Counted from the first letter of the stretch, positions 11,024-22,941 are shown. The stretch: 64,000 nt of DNA from Amaurobius ferox (GCA_951213105.1 OX578147.1:121460899-121524898); one strand, 5' to 3'. Notes: generated from the letters alone by a model not told the origin. A program made the numbers and translations.

Positions 11024-11277
11024 GAAAAACTAGAACAACGTAAATAAGAAAAAATAACATAATAATGCAGCATACAGCTGTTTCGAGGAAATACTGGTTC
11101 CCCTTCGTCAGTGAAAGAGAAACAACAAAACAGAAGTCCTAAAGTGAAATCATTTATTTTTTGGACTTCGGGTTTGTCTTTTCTCTTGCACTGACCAAAA
11201 ATATGCAGCGTATCTCCGAAACAGCTGTAGCTGTATTTTTGCTTTATTTATGCTTATTTACGTTGCTTTAGTTTTCC
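11024..11277. mobile_element. Foldback hairpin element with hammerhead-like cores
   Basis: Two arms of about 115 bp are inverted copies of each other. GAAAAACTAGAACAACGTAA at 11024 pairs with its complement ending at 11277, and ACAGCTGTTTCG at 11074 pairs with CGAAACAGCTGT at 11217. The minus-strand left arm reads CTGACGA, about 20 nt, then CGAAAC, then a CAGC/GCTG hairpin. The right arm reads the last part as GAAACAGCTGTAGCTGTA. This order matches the conserved core of hammerhead ribozymes, known from Penelope-like retroelements and retrozymes. Both cores carry deviations, so activity is doubtful. Confidence 0.6.
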
Positions 11278-12889
11278 CTTTAAAATAGTTTTATCCGAAC
11301 GAGTTTTCGCAACACTTTTCTTACTTTCACTCGAAATATCTTCTAAACTTTAGAAGATAGATGTAATCGACAAAAATGCTAAGTAAGAAATTAACTTTCT
11401 AAATCAATGTTTCTATTGTTAATTTGAGTTTGCAAATCTTTTCCACTTTTTGAGCAATCTTCTTGATAAAATAAAGGAAAATATTGAAATTTTTTTTTTT
11501 TTTTTAAAGTTCGTAATACTTATATCTTAGAACTAAATGTGCTAGATATAAACAACAAGCAAGGAACTTTGTAACCATTTGAAAGCTCTATGAGCTCTAT
11601 AAGGATATATATATATATATATAATTGGATATCAGACTGGGTTCTAAGTTTTTGGAGTGTAGTAGGTATAGTTCGGATATATAGTGGGGTTCTGTAAAAT
11701 CTACTACAGATGGTCAAACTTGTATAGAATTGATTTTCGCCTGTAATTTACAAATATTAAGTTGTTCGAATGTATTTTACTTTAGTCACCATATAGGCTC
11801 ATATTATCTGTTGTAAACGAAAAAACGAGAGAGAAAACAACAAATAAACTTATTGAACTATAAGAGTATTATTTTACAAAACATTATTCATGCATAACCA
11901 TTTTAGCTCTATATGAATAAAGTCTCTTAGTATTTTTAATTTGGTATTATATTATTAAAGTATTGTGCTGAAATTTGACTTAAATTGGATGAAAATTCGA
12001 TGAGATAGCGTTAATTTTTTTTTAATTTTACTTTGAGAGTAAAGAAACTTCTTTTTTTTTTACAAACTTTTAGTATTTTTATTGTCGTTCTGTCAACGAT
12101 CGAGAGCTTATTTAGGGCGTATCGAAGGAGCATATTTAGGACGTATCACGCCTGCATTGTATAATTGGATGAAACAGAGTTGGGGAAAAAATTAGAACAG
12201 CAGAATTTAAAAATATAGAAAAAGCACTGCGCAAGAATGATTTTAGTTTAAAATAGGCGATTTGGAAATTTAGTGGTGTTATTTGTATCTGTATTATTTA
12301 AGTAGCAGACGCTTATTTTCGGTCATCACCGAATAATTCCTTCTAGTATCTCATAATTTAAAGAGAGAGAGAGAGAGTACTATTTCTTTAACTTGCAAAT
12401 GTTGTATGATTAAGGGTGTGGAATTTCACAGAAAATTTAAAATTCTATTTAATATCAACAACTTTTTTAGTTAAATGAATTTATTTAATTTGATACGTTA
12501 TTACTGTTCTGAACCATGTTTTAATTTCCTTTTCGTTAACATCTAAAATGAAAAGCTGATCAAATTATAAATTCGTTTAACCTCACCCGTTTACGTAATA
12601 ATAATTTTAAGTTTAAATTTCGTTTCGTAAAAGCACAATGCAGTACTTTTCATTACCTCTCAAATCACCAAAAGATCGACTTAGCATGCCATGGCTATTG
12701 ATTGGTAGATCGCGATCGACGGGTTGAGCACCACTGCCCTAAACTATCCCTCAATATACAAGTATTCTTTTATTCTTAAATTACGATCATCGGCATGCAT
12801 AAAAAGTCAGTAGCGGCATTTTCAAAACGTTTTCGAAACATTGCCTAGCATGTGCAATAGACAATTTCAGGCCATTTGCATAATGGGGG
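11278..12889. other. Unassigned AT-rich region with microsatellites
   Basis: Holds an oligo-T run (11490-11504), a (TA)n run near 11607-11622 and a (GA)n run at 12363-12377. A hAT-like single end sits at about 12700-12742 and reads on the minus strand TAGGGCAGTGGTGCTCAACC. No partner end or TSD was found for it. Confidence 0.45.
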
Positions 12890-13110
12890 AGGCTTCTATG
12901 TCGATTTGTAGCCTTGAAGGGTCATTTCTGTGTCTGGTTTCGGTTCATGGCGGCTTCCTGCCCTTTTGCCCTATTCATGGAAAAAATCCGAGGAGGATGC
13001 TCAAACAATGAAATTCGGACAATGGTTGGGCTGGGCGGAAGAGAAGAGGGTAGTTTGGGGGTCTGTTGTGCTGCATTTTCGTCAGATGCTGGCATGTGGT
13101 AAGGAGGTTA
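12890..13110 (+). other. GC-richer segment, possible exon-like open frame
   Basis: Two overlapping plus-strand frames (12914-13102 and 12930-13184) cover a stretch of clearly higher GC than its surroundings. The ATG at 12947 sits in TTCATGGCG, a fair initiation context, and TGTGGTAAGGAG near 13094 resembles a splice donor. The peptide resembles nothing I know. It could equally be part of an old repeat. Confidence 0.2.
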
Positions 13111-13206
13111 AAGCTCGCAAAATCAATAAAGGGTATAATCCATTTTATTATCTTCCAAAATTACGAAGCTTTGAGCAGTTATGACATTTAAATGTATAAT
13201 CGAACA

Positions 13207-13702
13207 ATATAATTTCGAGTGTGAGTGATTTACCCACGTTATTGTTGTTTGTCGAATGACAACAGGAATATGTGCATCTTCAACGATTTGAATTTGTTTA
13301 CGGTATTCGTTTTCAATAAAGTAAGAAATTGCGTTATTTTAAAATATTTTTTTGCAATAACACATTATACACGATATTTTTGTCATTTTATAAATTTCAG
13401 CATATGAATTAAATCGTAAACCGGAGAAAGAGTTTCATCGAAGATTCTCCTTAAAATTAGGCCTAACCGTCACTTGGAGCATGCGCCGTTATTCTCCAGT
13501 TATTCGAGGAAGAGAATACCAAAACCGATTAAAACCATTTTGAGTTATTTTACTACGGTAAATGTTACATAAAATTTATACTAAAAATATTTTTCTTGAA
13601 AATATATTTGACATAAAAAATCAACTTTAAAGATCTTTTACATTTATTAATTTTCTGTGAATTAAATTTTGACTTTAATTGTTCACGGGTACTTACTAGT
13701 AA
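13207..13702 (+). repeat. Left inverted arm of the satellite element
   Basis: This arm is the reverse complement of the DNA to the right of the satellite (20620-21434), once the SINE there is removed. Paired blocks: AATTTCGAGT 13211 with 21423-21432; AATAAAGTAAGAAATT 13315-13330 with 21020-21035; CATTTATTAA 13641 with the segment at 20671. Its inner end (GTTCACGGGTACTTACTAG, 13681) is one inverted satellite monomer. A frame at 13225-13407 shares a short peptide pattern (FNKVRN, then ILKY) with the minus frame at 20952-21188, as expected from arm homology. Confidence 0.85.
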
Positions 13703-14044
13703 GAATATATTAATCAATGTTAATAGCGAAATGTCCATTTCCTCTGTAGGCTGTATAATCTTCCCATAGGCGGAGTTAGGATTTTTTGTCTGGCTGTTTT
13801 GACGCTCCTTTTAGGGATGTTAAAACTTCTTTACTTCTTATATATAATTTCATTCACATTGTATAACATCATAATAAATTTGAAAAATCGTTTGTGTTAT
13901 TGAAACTTTTGATGGTGATTAGGACTTCTAAGCTCCCTCATAGCTCCTCCTATATAGTTTAAAGGGTAGGCGGAAACCATGTTTAAAATCTTGGTTTATA
14001 ACTTTCTTTTCCATGTATTATTTTTTGCGGAAAAGTAAAAATTA
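13703..14044. other. Spacer between left arm and satellite array
   Basis: About 340 bp with no match to the right side. Contains a weak inverted pair, CATAGGCGGAGTTAGG (13767) and CTCCTCCTATA (13945), that may be a small hAT-like insertion. No matching 8-bp duplication was found. Confidence 0.4.
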
Positions 14045-17000
14045 TTTTGCAGCTAGTAAATACCCGTGAAAACTCATTTTGCAACTAGTGAGCACCCGTG
14101 AAAAATCATTTTGTAACTAGTGAGTACCCGTAAAATATTATTTTGCAACTAGTGAGTACCCGTGAAAACTCATTTTGCAACTAGTGAGCACCCGTGAAAA
14201 ATCATTTTGTAACTAGTGAGTACCCGTAAAATATTATTTTGCAACTAGTGAGTACCCGTGAAAACTCATTTTGCAACTAGTGAGCACCCGTGAAAAATCA
14301 TTTTGTAACTAGTGAGTACCCGTAAAATATTATTTTGCAACTAGTGAGTACCCGTGAAAACTCATTTTGCAACTAGTGAGCACCCGTGAAAAATCATTTT
14401 GTAACTAGTGAGTACCCGTAAAATATTATTTTGCAACTAGTGAGTACCCGTGAAAACTCATTTTGCAACTAGTGAGCACCCGTGAAAAATCATTTTGCAA
14501 CTAGTGAGTACTCGTGAAAAATCACTTTGCAACAAGTGAGTATAGTGAAAACACATTTTGCAACTAGTGAGTACCCGTGAAAACTCATTTTGCAACTAGT
14601 GAGCACCCGTGAAAAATCATTTTGTAACTAGTGAGTACCCGTAAAATATTATTTTGCAACTAGTGAGTACCCGTGAAAACTCATTTTGCAACTAGTGAGC
14701 ACCCGTGAAAAATCATTTTGCAACTAGTGAGTACTCGTGAAAAATCACTTTGCAACAAGTGAGTATAGTGAAAACTCATTTTGCAACTAGTGAGCACCCG
14801 TGAAAAATCATTTTGTAACTAGTGAGTACCCGTAAAATATTATTTTGCAACTAGTGAGTACCCGTGAAAACTCATTTTGCAACTAGTGAGCACCCGTGAA
14901 AAATCATTTTGTAACTAGTGAGTACCCGTAAAATATTATTTTGCAACTAGTGAGTACCCGTGAAAACTCATTTTGCAACTAGTGAGCACCCGTGAAAAAT
15001 CATTTTGTAACTAGTGAGTACCCGTAAAATATTATTTTGCAACTAGTGAGTACCCGTGAAAACTCATTTTGCAACTAGTGAGCACCCGTGAAAAATCATT
15101 TTGCAACTAGTGAGTACTCGTGAAAAATCACTTTGCAACAAGTGAGTATAGTGAAAACTCATTTTGCAACTAGTGAGTACCCGTGAAAACTCATTTTGCA
15201 ACTAGTGAGCACCCGTGAAAAATCATTTTGCAACTAGTGAGTACTCGTGAAAAATCACTTTGCAACAAGTGAGTATAGTGAAAACTCATTTTGCAACTAG
15301 TGAGCACCCGTGAAAAATCATTTTGTAACTAGTGAGTACCCGTAAAATATTATTTTGCAACTAGTGAGTACCCGTGAAAACTCATTTTGCAACTAGTGAG
15401 CACCCGTGAAAAATCATTTTGTAACTAGTGAGTACCCGTAAAATATTATTTTGCAACTAGTGAGTACCCGTGAAAACTCATTTTGCAACTAGTGAGCACC
15501 CGTGAAAAATCATTTTGTAACTAGTGAGTACCCGTAAAATATTATTTTGCAACTAGTGAGTACCCGTGAAAACTCATTTTGCAACTAGTGAGCACCCGTG
15601 AAAAATCATTTTGTAACTAGTGAGTACCCGTAAAATATTATTTTGCAACTAGTGAGTACCCGTGAAAACTCATTTTGCAACTAGTGAGCACCCGTGAAAA
15701 ATCATTTTGTAACTAGTGAGTACCCGTAAAATATTATTTTGCAACTAGTGAGTACCCGTGAAAACTCATTTTGAAACTAGTGAGCACCCGTGAAAAATCA
15801 TTTTGTAACTAGTGAGTACCCGTAAAATATTATTTTGCAACTAGTGAGTACCCGTGAAAACTCATTTTGCAACTAGTGAGCACCCGTGAAAAATCATTTT
15901 GTAACTAGTGAGTACCCGTAAAATATTATTTTGCAACTAGTGAGTACCCGTGAAAACTCATTTTGCAACTAGTGAGCACCCGTGAAAAATCATTTTGCAA
16001 CTAGTGAGTACTCGTGAAAAATCACTTTGCAACAAGTGAGTATAGTGAAAACTCATTTTGCAATTAGTGAGTACCCGTGAAAACTCATTTTGAAACTAGT
16101 GAGTACACGTGAAAAATAATTTTACAACTAGTGAGTACACGTGAAAAATCATTTTGCAACTAGTGAGTACCCGTAAAAAATTATTTTGCAACTAGTGTGT
16201 ACCCGTGAAAAATCATTTTGCAACTAGTGAGTATCCGTGAAAACTCATTTTGCAACTAGTGAGCACCCGTGAAAAATCATTTTGTAACTAGTGAGTACCC
16301 GTAAAATATTATTTTGCAACTAGTGAGTACCCGTGAAAACTCATTTTGCAACTAGTGAGCACCCGTGAAAAATCATTTTGTAACTAGTGAGTACCCGTAA
16401 AATATTATTTTGCAACTAGTGAGTACCCGTGAAAATTCATTTTGCAACTAGTGAGCACCCGTGAAAAATCATTTTGCAACTAGTGAGTACTCGTGAAAAA
16501 TCACTTTGCAACAAGTGAGTATAGTGAAAACTCATTTTGCAACTAGTGAGTACCCGTGAAAACTCATTTTGCAACTAGTGAGCACCCGTGAAAAATCATT
16601 TTGTAACTAGTGAGTACCCGTAAAATATTATTTTGCAACTAGTGAGTACCCGTGAAAACTCATTTTGCAACTAGTGAGCACCCGTGAAAAATCATTTTGC
16701 AACTAGTGAGTACTCGTGAAAAATCACTTTGCAACAAGTGAGTATAGTGAAAACTCATTTTGCAACTAGTGAGCACCCGTGAAAAATCATTTTGTAACTA
16801 GTGAGTACCCGTGAAATATTATTTTGCAACTAGTGAGTACCCGTGAAAACTCATTTTGCAACTAGTGAGCACCCGTGAAAAATCATTTTGTAACTAGTGA
16901 GTACCCGTAAAATATTATTTTGCAACTAGTGAGTACCCGTTAAAATACATTTTGCAACTAGTGAGCACCCGTGAAAAATCATTTTGCAACTAGTGAGTAC

Positions 17001-20000
17001 TCGTGAAAAATCACTTTGCAACAAGTGAGTATAGTGAAAACTCATTTTGCAACTAGTGAGTACACGTGAAAAATAATTTTACAACTAGTGAGTACACGTG
17101 AAAAATCATTTTGCAACTAGTGAGTACCCGTAAAAAATTATTTTGCAACTAGTGTGTACCCGTGAAAAATCATTTTGCAACTAGTGAGTACCCGTGAAAA
17201 CTCATTTTGCAACTAGTGAGCACCCGTGAAAAATCATTTTGTAACTAGTGAGTACCCGTAAAATATTATTTTGCAACTAGTGAGTACCCGTGAAAACTCA
17301 TTTTGCAACTAGTGAGTACTCGTGAAAAATCATTTTGTAACTAGTGAGTACCCGTAAAATATTATTTTGCAACTAGTGAGTACCCGTGAAAACTCATTTT
17401 GCAACTAGTGAGCACCCGTGAAAAATCATTTTGTAACTAGTGAGTACCCGTAAAATATTATTTTGCAACTAGTGAGTACCCGTGAAAACTCATTTTGCAA
17501 CTAGTGAGCACCCGTGAAAAATCATTTTGCAACTAGTGAGTACTCGTGAAAAATCACTTTGCAACAAGTGAGTATAGTGAAAAATCATTTTGCAACTAGT
17601 GAGTACCCGTAAAAAATTATTTTGCAACTAGTGTGTACCCGTGAAAAATCATTTTGCAACTAGTGAGTACCCGTGAAAAATTATTTTGCAACTAGTGTGT
17701 ACCCGTGAAAACTCATTTTGCAACTAGTGAGTACCCGTGAAAACTCATTTTGAAACTAGTGAGTACACGTGAAAAATAATTTTACAACTAGTGAGTACAC
17801 GTGAAAAATAATTTTGCAACTAGTGAGTACCCGTAAAAAATTATTTTGCAACTAGTGTGTACCCGTGAAAAATCATTTTGCAACTAGTGAGTACCCGTGA
17901 AAACTCATTTTGCAACTAGTGAGCACCCGTGAAAAATCATTTTGCAACTAGTGAGTACTCGTGAAAAATCACTTTGCAACAAGTGAGTATAGTGAAAACT
18001 CATTTTGCAACTAGTGAGTACCCGTGAAAACTCATTTTGAAACTAGTGAGTACCCGTAAAAAATTATTTTGCAACTAGTGTGTACCCGTGAAAACTCATT
18101 TTGCAACTAGTGAGTACCCGTGAAAACTCATTTTGCAACAAGTGAGTATAGTGAAAACTCATTTTGCAACTAGTGAGTACCCGTAAAAAATTATTTTGCA
18201 ACTAGTGTGTACCCGTGAAAACTCATTTTGCAACTAGTGAGTACCCGTGAAAACTCATTTTGCAACAAGTGAGTATAGTGAAAACTCATTTTGAAACTAG
18301 TGAGTACACGTGAAAAATAATTTTACAACTAGTGAGTACACGTGAAAAATCATTTTGCAACTAGTGAGTACCCGTAAAAAATTATTTTGCAACTAGTGTG
18401 TACCCGTGAAAAATCATTTTGCAACTAGTGAGTACCCGTGAAAACTCATTTTGCAACTAGTGAGCACCCGTGAAAAATCATTTTGTAACTAGTGAGTACC
18501 CGTAAAATATTATTTTGCAACTAGTGAGTACCCGTGAAAACTCATTTTGCAACTAGTGAGCACCCGTGAAAAATCATTTTGTAACTAGTGAGTACCCGTA
18601 AAATATTATTTTGCAACTAGTGAGTACCCGTGAAAACTCATTTTGCAACTAGTGAGCACCCGTGAAAAATCATTTTGTAACTAGTGAGTACCCGTAAAAT
18701 ATTATTTTGCAACTAGTGAGTACCCGTGAAAACTCATTTTGCAACTAGTGAGCACCCGTGAAAAATCATTTTGCAACTAGTGAGTACTCGTGAAAAATCA
18801 CTTTGCAACAAGTGAGTATAGTGAAAAATCATTTTGCAACTAGTGAGTACCCGTAAAAAATTATTTTGCAACTAGTGTGTACCCGTGAAAAATCATTTTG
18901 CAACTAGTGAGTACCCGTGAAAAATTATTTTGCAACTAGTGTGTACCCGTGAAAACTCATTTTGCAACTAGTGAGTACCCGTGAAAACTCATTTTGAAAC
19001 TAGTGAGTACACGTGAAAAATAATTTTACAACTAGTGAGTACACGTGAAAAATAATTTTGCAACTAGTGAGTACCCGTAAAAAATTATTTTGCAACTAGT
19101 GTGTACCCGTGAAAAATCATTTTGCAACTAGTGAGTACCCGTGAAAACTCATTTTGCAACTAGTGAGCACCCGTGAAAAATCATTTTGCAACTAGTGAGT
19201 ACTCGTGAAAAATCACTTTGCAACAAGTGAGTATAGTGAAAACTCATTTTGCAACTAGTGAGTACCCGTGAAAACTCATTTTGAAACTAGTGAGTACCCG
19301 TAAAAAATTATTTTGCAACTAGTGTGTACCCGTGAAAACTCATTTTGCAACTAGTGAGTACCCGTGAAAACTCATTTTGCAACAAGTGAGTATAGTGAAA
19401 ACTCATTTTGCAACTAGTGAGTACCCGTAAAAAATTATTTTGCAACTAGTGTGTACCCGTGAAAACTCATTTTGCAACTAGTGAGTACCCGTGAAAACTC
19501 ATTTTGCAACAAGTGAGTATAGTGAAAACTCATTTTGCAACTAGTGAGTACCCGTGAAAAATTATTTTGCAACAAGTGAGTATAGTGAAAACTCATTTTG
19601 CAACTAGTGAGTACCCGTGAAAACTCATTTTGAAACTAGTGAGTACACGTGAAAAATAATTTTACAACTAGTGAGTACACGTGAAAAATCATTTTGCAAC
19701 TAGTGAGTACCCGTAAAAAATTATTTTGCAACTAGTGTGTACCCGTGAAAACTCATTTTGCAACTAGTGAGTACCCGTGAAAACTCATTTTGCAACAAGT
19801 GAGTATAGTGAAAACTCATTTTGCAACTAGTGAGTACCCGTGAAAAATTATTTTGCAACTAGTGTGTACCCGTGAAAAATCATTTTGCAACTAGTGAGTA
19901 CCCGTGAAAACTCATTTTGCAACTAGTGAGCACCCGTGAAAAATCATTTTGCAACTAGTGAGTACTCGTGAAAAATCACTTTGCAACAAGTGAGTATAGT

Positions 20001-20645
20001 GAAAACTCATTTTGCAACTAGTGAGTACCCGTGAAAACTCATTTTGAAACTAGTGAGTACACGTGAAAAATAATTTTACAACTAGTGAGTACACGTGAAA
20101 AATCATTTTGCAACTAGTGAGTACCCGTAAAAAATTATTTTGCAACTAGTGTGTACCCGTGAAAAATCATTTTGCAACTAGTGAGTACCCGTGAAAACTC
20201 ATTTTGCAACTAGTGAGCACCCGTGAAAAATCATTTTGCAACTAGTGAGTACTCGTGAAAAATCACTTTGCAACAAGTGAGTATAGTGAAAACTCATTTT
20301 GCAACTAGTGAGTACCCGTGAAAACTCATTTTGAAACTAGTGAGTACCCGTAAAAAATTATTTTGCAACTAGTGTGTACCCGTGAAAACTCATTTTGCAA
20401 CTAGTGAGTACCCGTGAAAACTCATTTTGCAACAAGTGAGTATAGTGAAAACTCATTTTGCAACTAGTGAGTACCCGTAAAAAATTATTTTGCAACTAGT
20501 GTGTACCCGTGAAAACTCATTTTGCAACTAGTGAGTACCCGTGAAAACTCATTTTGCAACAAGTGAGTATAGTGAAAACTCATTTTGCAACTAGTGTGTA
20601 CCCGTGAAAAATCATTTTGCAACTTGCGAGTACAAGTGAAAAATC
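14045..20645 (+). repeat. 32-bp satellite array, about 6.6 kb
   Basis: About 205 head-to-tail copies by length of a 32-bp unit with core GCAACTAGTGAGTACCCGTG. Main variants are: A (GTACCCGTGAAAACTC), B (GCACCCGTGAAAAATC then TTTTGTAAC), C (GTACCCGTAAAATATT), D (GTACTCG...CACTTTGCAACAAG), E, which is 31 bp (GTATAGTGAAAACTC), F (GTACACGTG...TTTTACAAC) and G (GTGTGTACCCG). In the left half A-B-C runs as a 96-bp higher-order unit. In the right half longer blocks of about 1.24 kb are duplicated. No spacers and no protein frame, so it is not a CRISPR array or a gene. Confidence 0.98.
17041..19528 (+). repeat. Two adjacent 1,244-bp higher-order blocks in the satellite
   Basis: The same long order of monomer variants recurs at a constant offset of 1,244 bp. 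Examples are AGTATAGTGAAAAATC at 17571 and 18815, and the blocks at 18001/19245 and 18121/19365. Scattered single-base differences exist, for example TACTCG near 17317 versus CACCCG near 18561. A further partial copy (about 20040-20580) repeats the end of the block at an offset of about 1,050 bp. Confidence 0.8.
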
Positions 20646-21434
20646 ATGGGAAAATTTTATTCACTGAAAGTTAATAAATGTGAAAAGAAATTAGTTTGAT
20701 TTCTTTATGTCAAAAATATCTTTAAAAATAATACTTTTAACATACGTTTTATATAGCTAATATGCGTTATATATTTGTCTTATTAATACCACTCAAAATG
20801 ATATCATTAAATCGGTGATATTATTTTCCTCAAATGACCGGAGAATAATGACGGAAGCGCTAAGCGTCTGTTAACTGTATGCTTACTGAGACACTTCAAT
20901 GAACCTATGGAACTCTTACAAAGGTTTAAGTTTTAATTAATCAACTGAAAGTTATAAGATAAAACAAAAATAATGTGTATAAAGTGTTATTATTGTAAAA
21001 AGGTATTTTAAAATAATGTAATTTCTTACTTTATTGAAAATGTAAGCAAACCCAAATCGTCGAACATGTGTATATGCTTCTTCTTCTTCGACCCAGACCG
21101 TCCAACCTACCCGAAGGTGTAAGGTATCTGTTTGGATGGCCGGGAAGGTGCCATACAATTTAGACCGAATCCCAATGGGGGGAGGCATCCACAGGGACCG
21201 TACCCTCCTTCCCCTACCACTAAGCTATCGGAAGGACTTACGGATCCACGTATTTAATATGTCTGTACTCCGCATGATACAGGGACAGTGTGGGTAGAAC
21301 CGGAAATTGAACTGGGGTCATCCGAGTGTAAATCCGTGCTCTAACCACTGGGCTGTCCCACCTCTATGTGTATATGCTTGTTGCCATTTGGCTAACAATA
21401 ATAGCATGCTTAAATCACTCATACTCGAAATTAT
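20620..21434 (-). repeat. Right inverted arm of the satellite element (split by a SINE)
   Basis: Reverse complement of the left arm. It follows the last degenerate monomers (GCGAGTACAAGTGAAAAATC). The arm is interrupted by a SINE at 21080-21365 and resumes at 21380 with GTTGCCATTTGGC, which matches the left arm's GTCGAATGACAAC block. It ends near ACTCGAAATTAT (21423-21434). The minus frame at 20952-21188 lies across arm and SINE and is not a gene. Confidence 0.83.
21080..21365 (-). mobile_element. tRNA-headed SINE, copy S2 (reverse)
   Basis: A perfect 14-bp TSD ATGTGTATATGCTT flanks it at 21066-21079 and 21366-21379. The minus strand reads head (GACAGCCCAGTGGTTAGAGC, B-box region CCAGTTCAATTTCC), body, 3' end GGTCGAAGAAGAAGAAGC-type tail. 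The B box has decayed relative to S1. It sits in the right arm of the satellite element, so it inserted after that arm existed. Confidence 0.92.
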
Positions 21435-22079
21435 GTTTTTGATGACACTAATGCGAGCCCGAGACCGGTTCAAGCGTTTTTCCTATGTAGTCCAAAATGT
21501 ATGTAACTGTGACCTCTTTGTCCCACATAAAAAATTCTTTAAATATTGTAAATCTAAAAAATAAAATTTGATTATTATATATTACAAATTATTTTACACA
21601 ATCTCCCTGTAAATGTATCATGAGTTGCTTTATAACTGTTCTTGCAGTGTTACACTGAAATTTAAGTTGTAAATCCGGAATCTTAATTAAAATGCACCGA
21701 ATTGGTAAATGTCCAAATTTCTCACTTTTGACAATGTACTTTCATTTCTGAACAACAAGCATGATGCTGAATTTATGCTGGTTTTTTTTTCCTTTCCATC
21801 TTCTATTAATAATATCAGCACCTTATTTTAATCAATCGAATAACTTAAAGATCATCTATCTCACAATTTAAATAATATTAATTTATAAAATATTATGTCG
21901 CAAAATTTATTAAATGTGCAACTTTTTATATGAGATACCGTAAAAGTTGTTCTTAATCACCATAATTTTATTTAAAAACGACGGCCTTTGGCTGTTGACC
22001 ACGCCTAAGTCCGGGACTGCTCTGGCCGAAACAGATTACATAAATCTCCCGATCATATCTCCGACTTTTCAGCATAATA
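21435..22079. other. Unassigned region
   Basis: Short chance frames only (21307-21564 overlaps the SINE end; 21947-22141). No repeat family recognised before the family E block. Confidence 0.4.
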
Positions 22080-22941
22080 GAATGAAAAGTTACTCCTTCG
22101 CATGTTTACTCCTTGGTTTTATCTCCAGTTACCTGAGTTGAGAACCAACCAATCGATTATAGCCTACTCTGTCAGGCAAATCCCTCCCCCACGAGTGCCT
22201 GACTCTTACTAGCTTGCATTGCAAGCTGGATTAACACCAGATCGATCGTCTAGGATGTGCCTACTCATCGTGTATTTTGAGGGATTGTGTTCGGCGTTTA
22301 CTCTAAATATCCCCGGACGTTAAATAGGATATGATAAATTGAGATTTACCTACCACAATTTGTCTTATTTGAGCAAATCTACAGCACTTTGATTAATTGA
22401 GTATAAGTTTGTAATAAATGGCGATCGGAACGTCGTTCATGTTCAGTTTTGAAATCATATAATGGGCGAAGAAATTGAAGTTGTAGATTTTTTTTTCAGT
22501 TATAGGTCGCCCCCTCAAAATCCCTCATTTTCCCTCAAACACATATGAAAATATCGTCTGCTGTGCTTAACTTCAGATCAATCGCTAGGATGTGCCTATT
22601 CATCGTGTATTTTGAGGGATTGTATTTGACGTTTATTCTAAATATCCCCGGGCGTTAAATGGGATATGATAAATGAGACTTACCAACCACAATTTGTCTT
22701 ATTTGAGCAAATTTACAGCACTTTGATTAATAGAGAAAAGTTTATAATAAAGGGCGACCGGAAGGTCGTTCACGTTCAATTTTGAAATCTTATAATGGGT
22801 GAAGAAATTGAGGTTGTAGAATTTTTTTCAGCTATATGTGGCATTAATTTACCCTCAAAAGCATATAAAAATATATCGACTGGTGTGCATAATGTCAGAT
22901 CAATCGCTAGGATGTACCTAATCATCGTGTTTGTGAAGGAC
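22080..22941 (+). repeat. Dispersed repeat family E, tandem units of about 340 bp
   Basis: The landmark CAGAT(C/T)(G/A)ATCG, then AGGATGTGCCTA and TCATCGTGT, recurs at 22238, 22574 and 22916, giving units of about 336 and 342 bp. Each unit also carries TAAATATCCCCGG, CACAATTTGTCTTATTTGAG and ATAATGGG(C/T)GAAGAAATTGA. The stretch before the first unit (CCAGTTACCTGAG near 22126) recurs near 23612. Confidence 0.8.

Noticed and set aside
12700..12742. hAT insertion ending CAGTGGTGCTCAACC on the minus strand
   Set aside because: Only one end is visible, with no partner or TSD, so it was not listed as an element.
13765..13957. Small hAT-like element between CATAGGCGGAGTTAGG and CTCCTCCTATA
   Set aside because: The inverted ends are weak and no 8-bp duplication was found.
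14045..20645. CRISPR-like array of about 32-bp repeats
   Set aside because: The units are directly adjacent with no unique spacers, and the surroundings are eukaryotic repeats.
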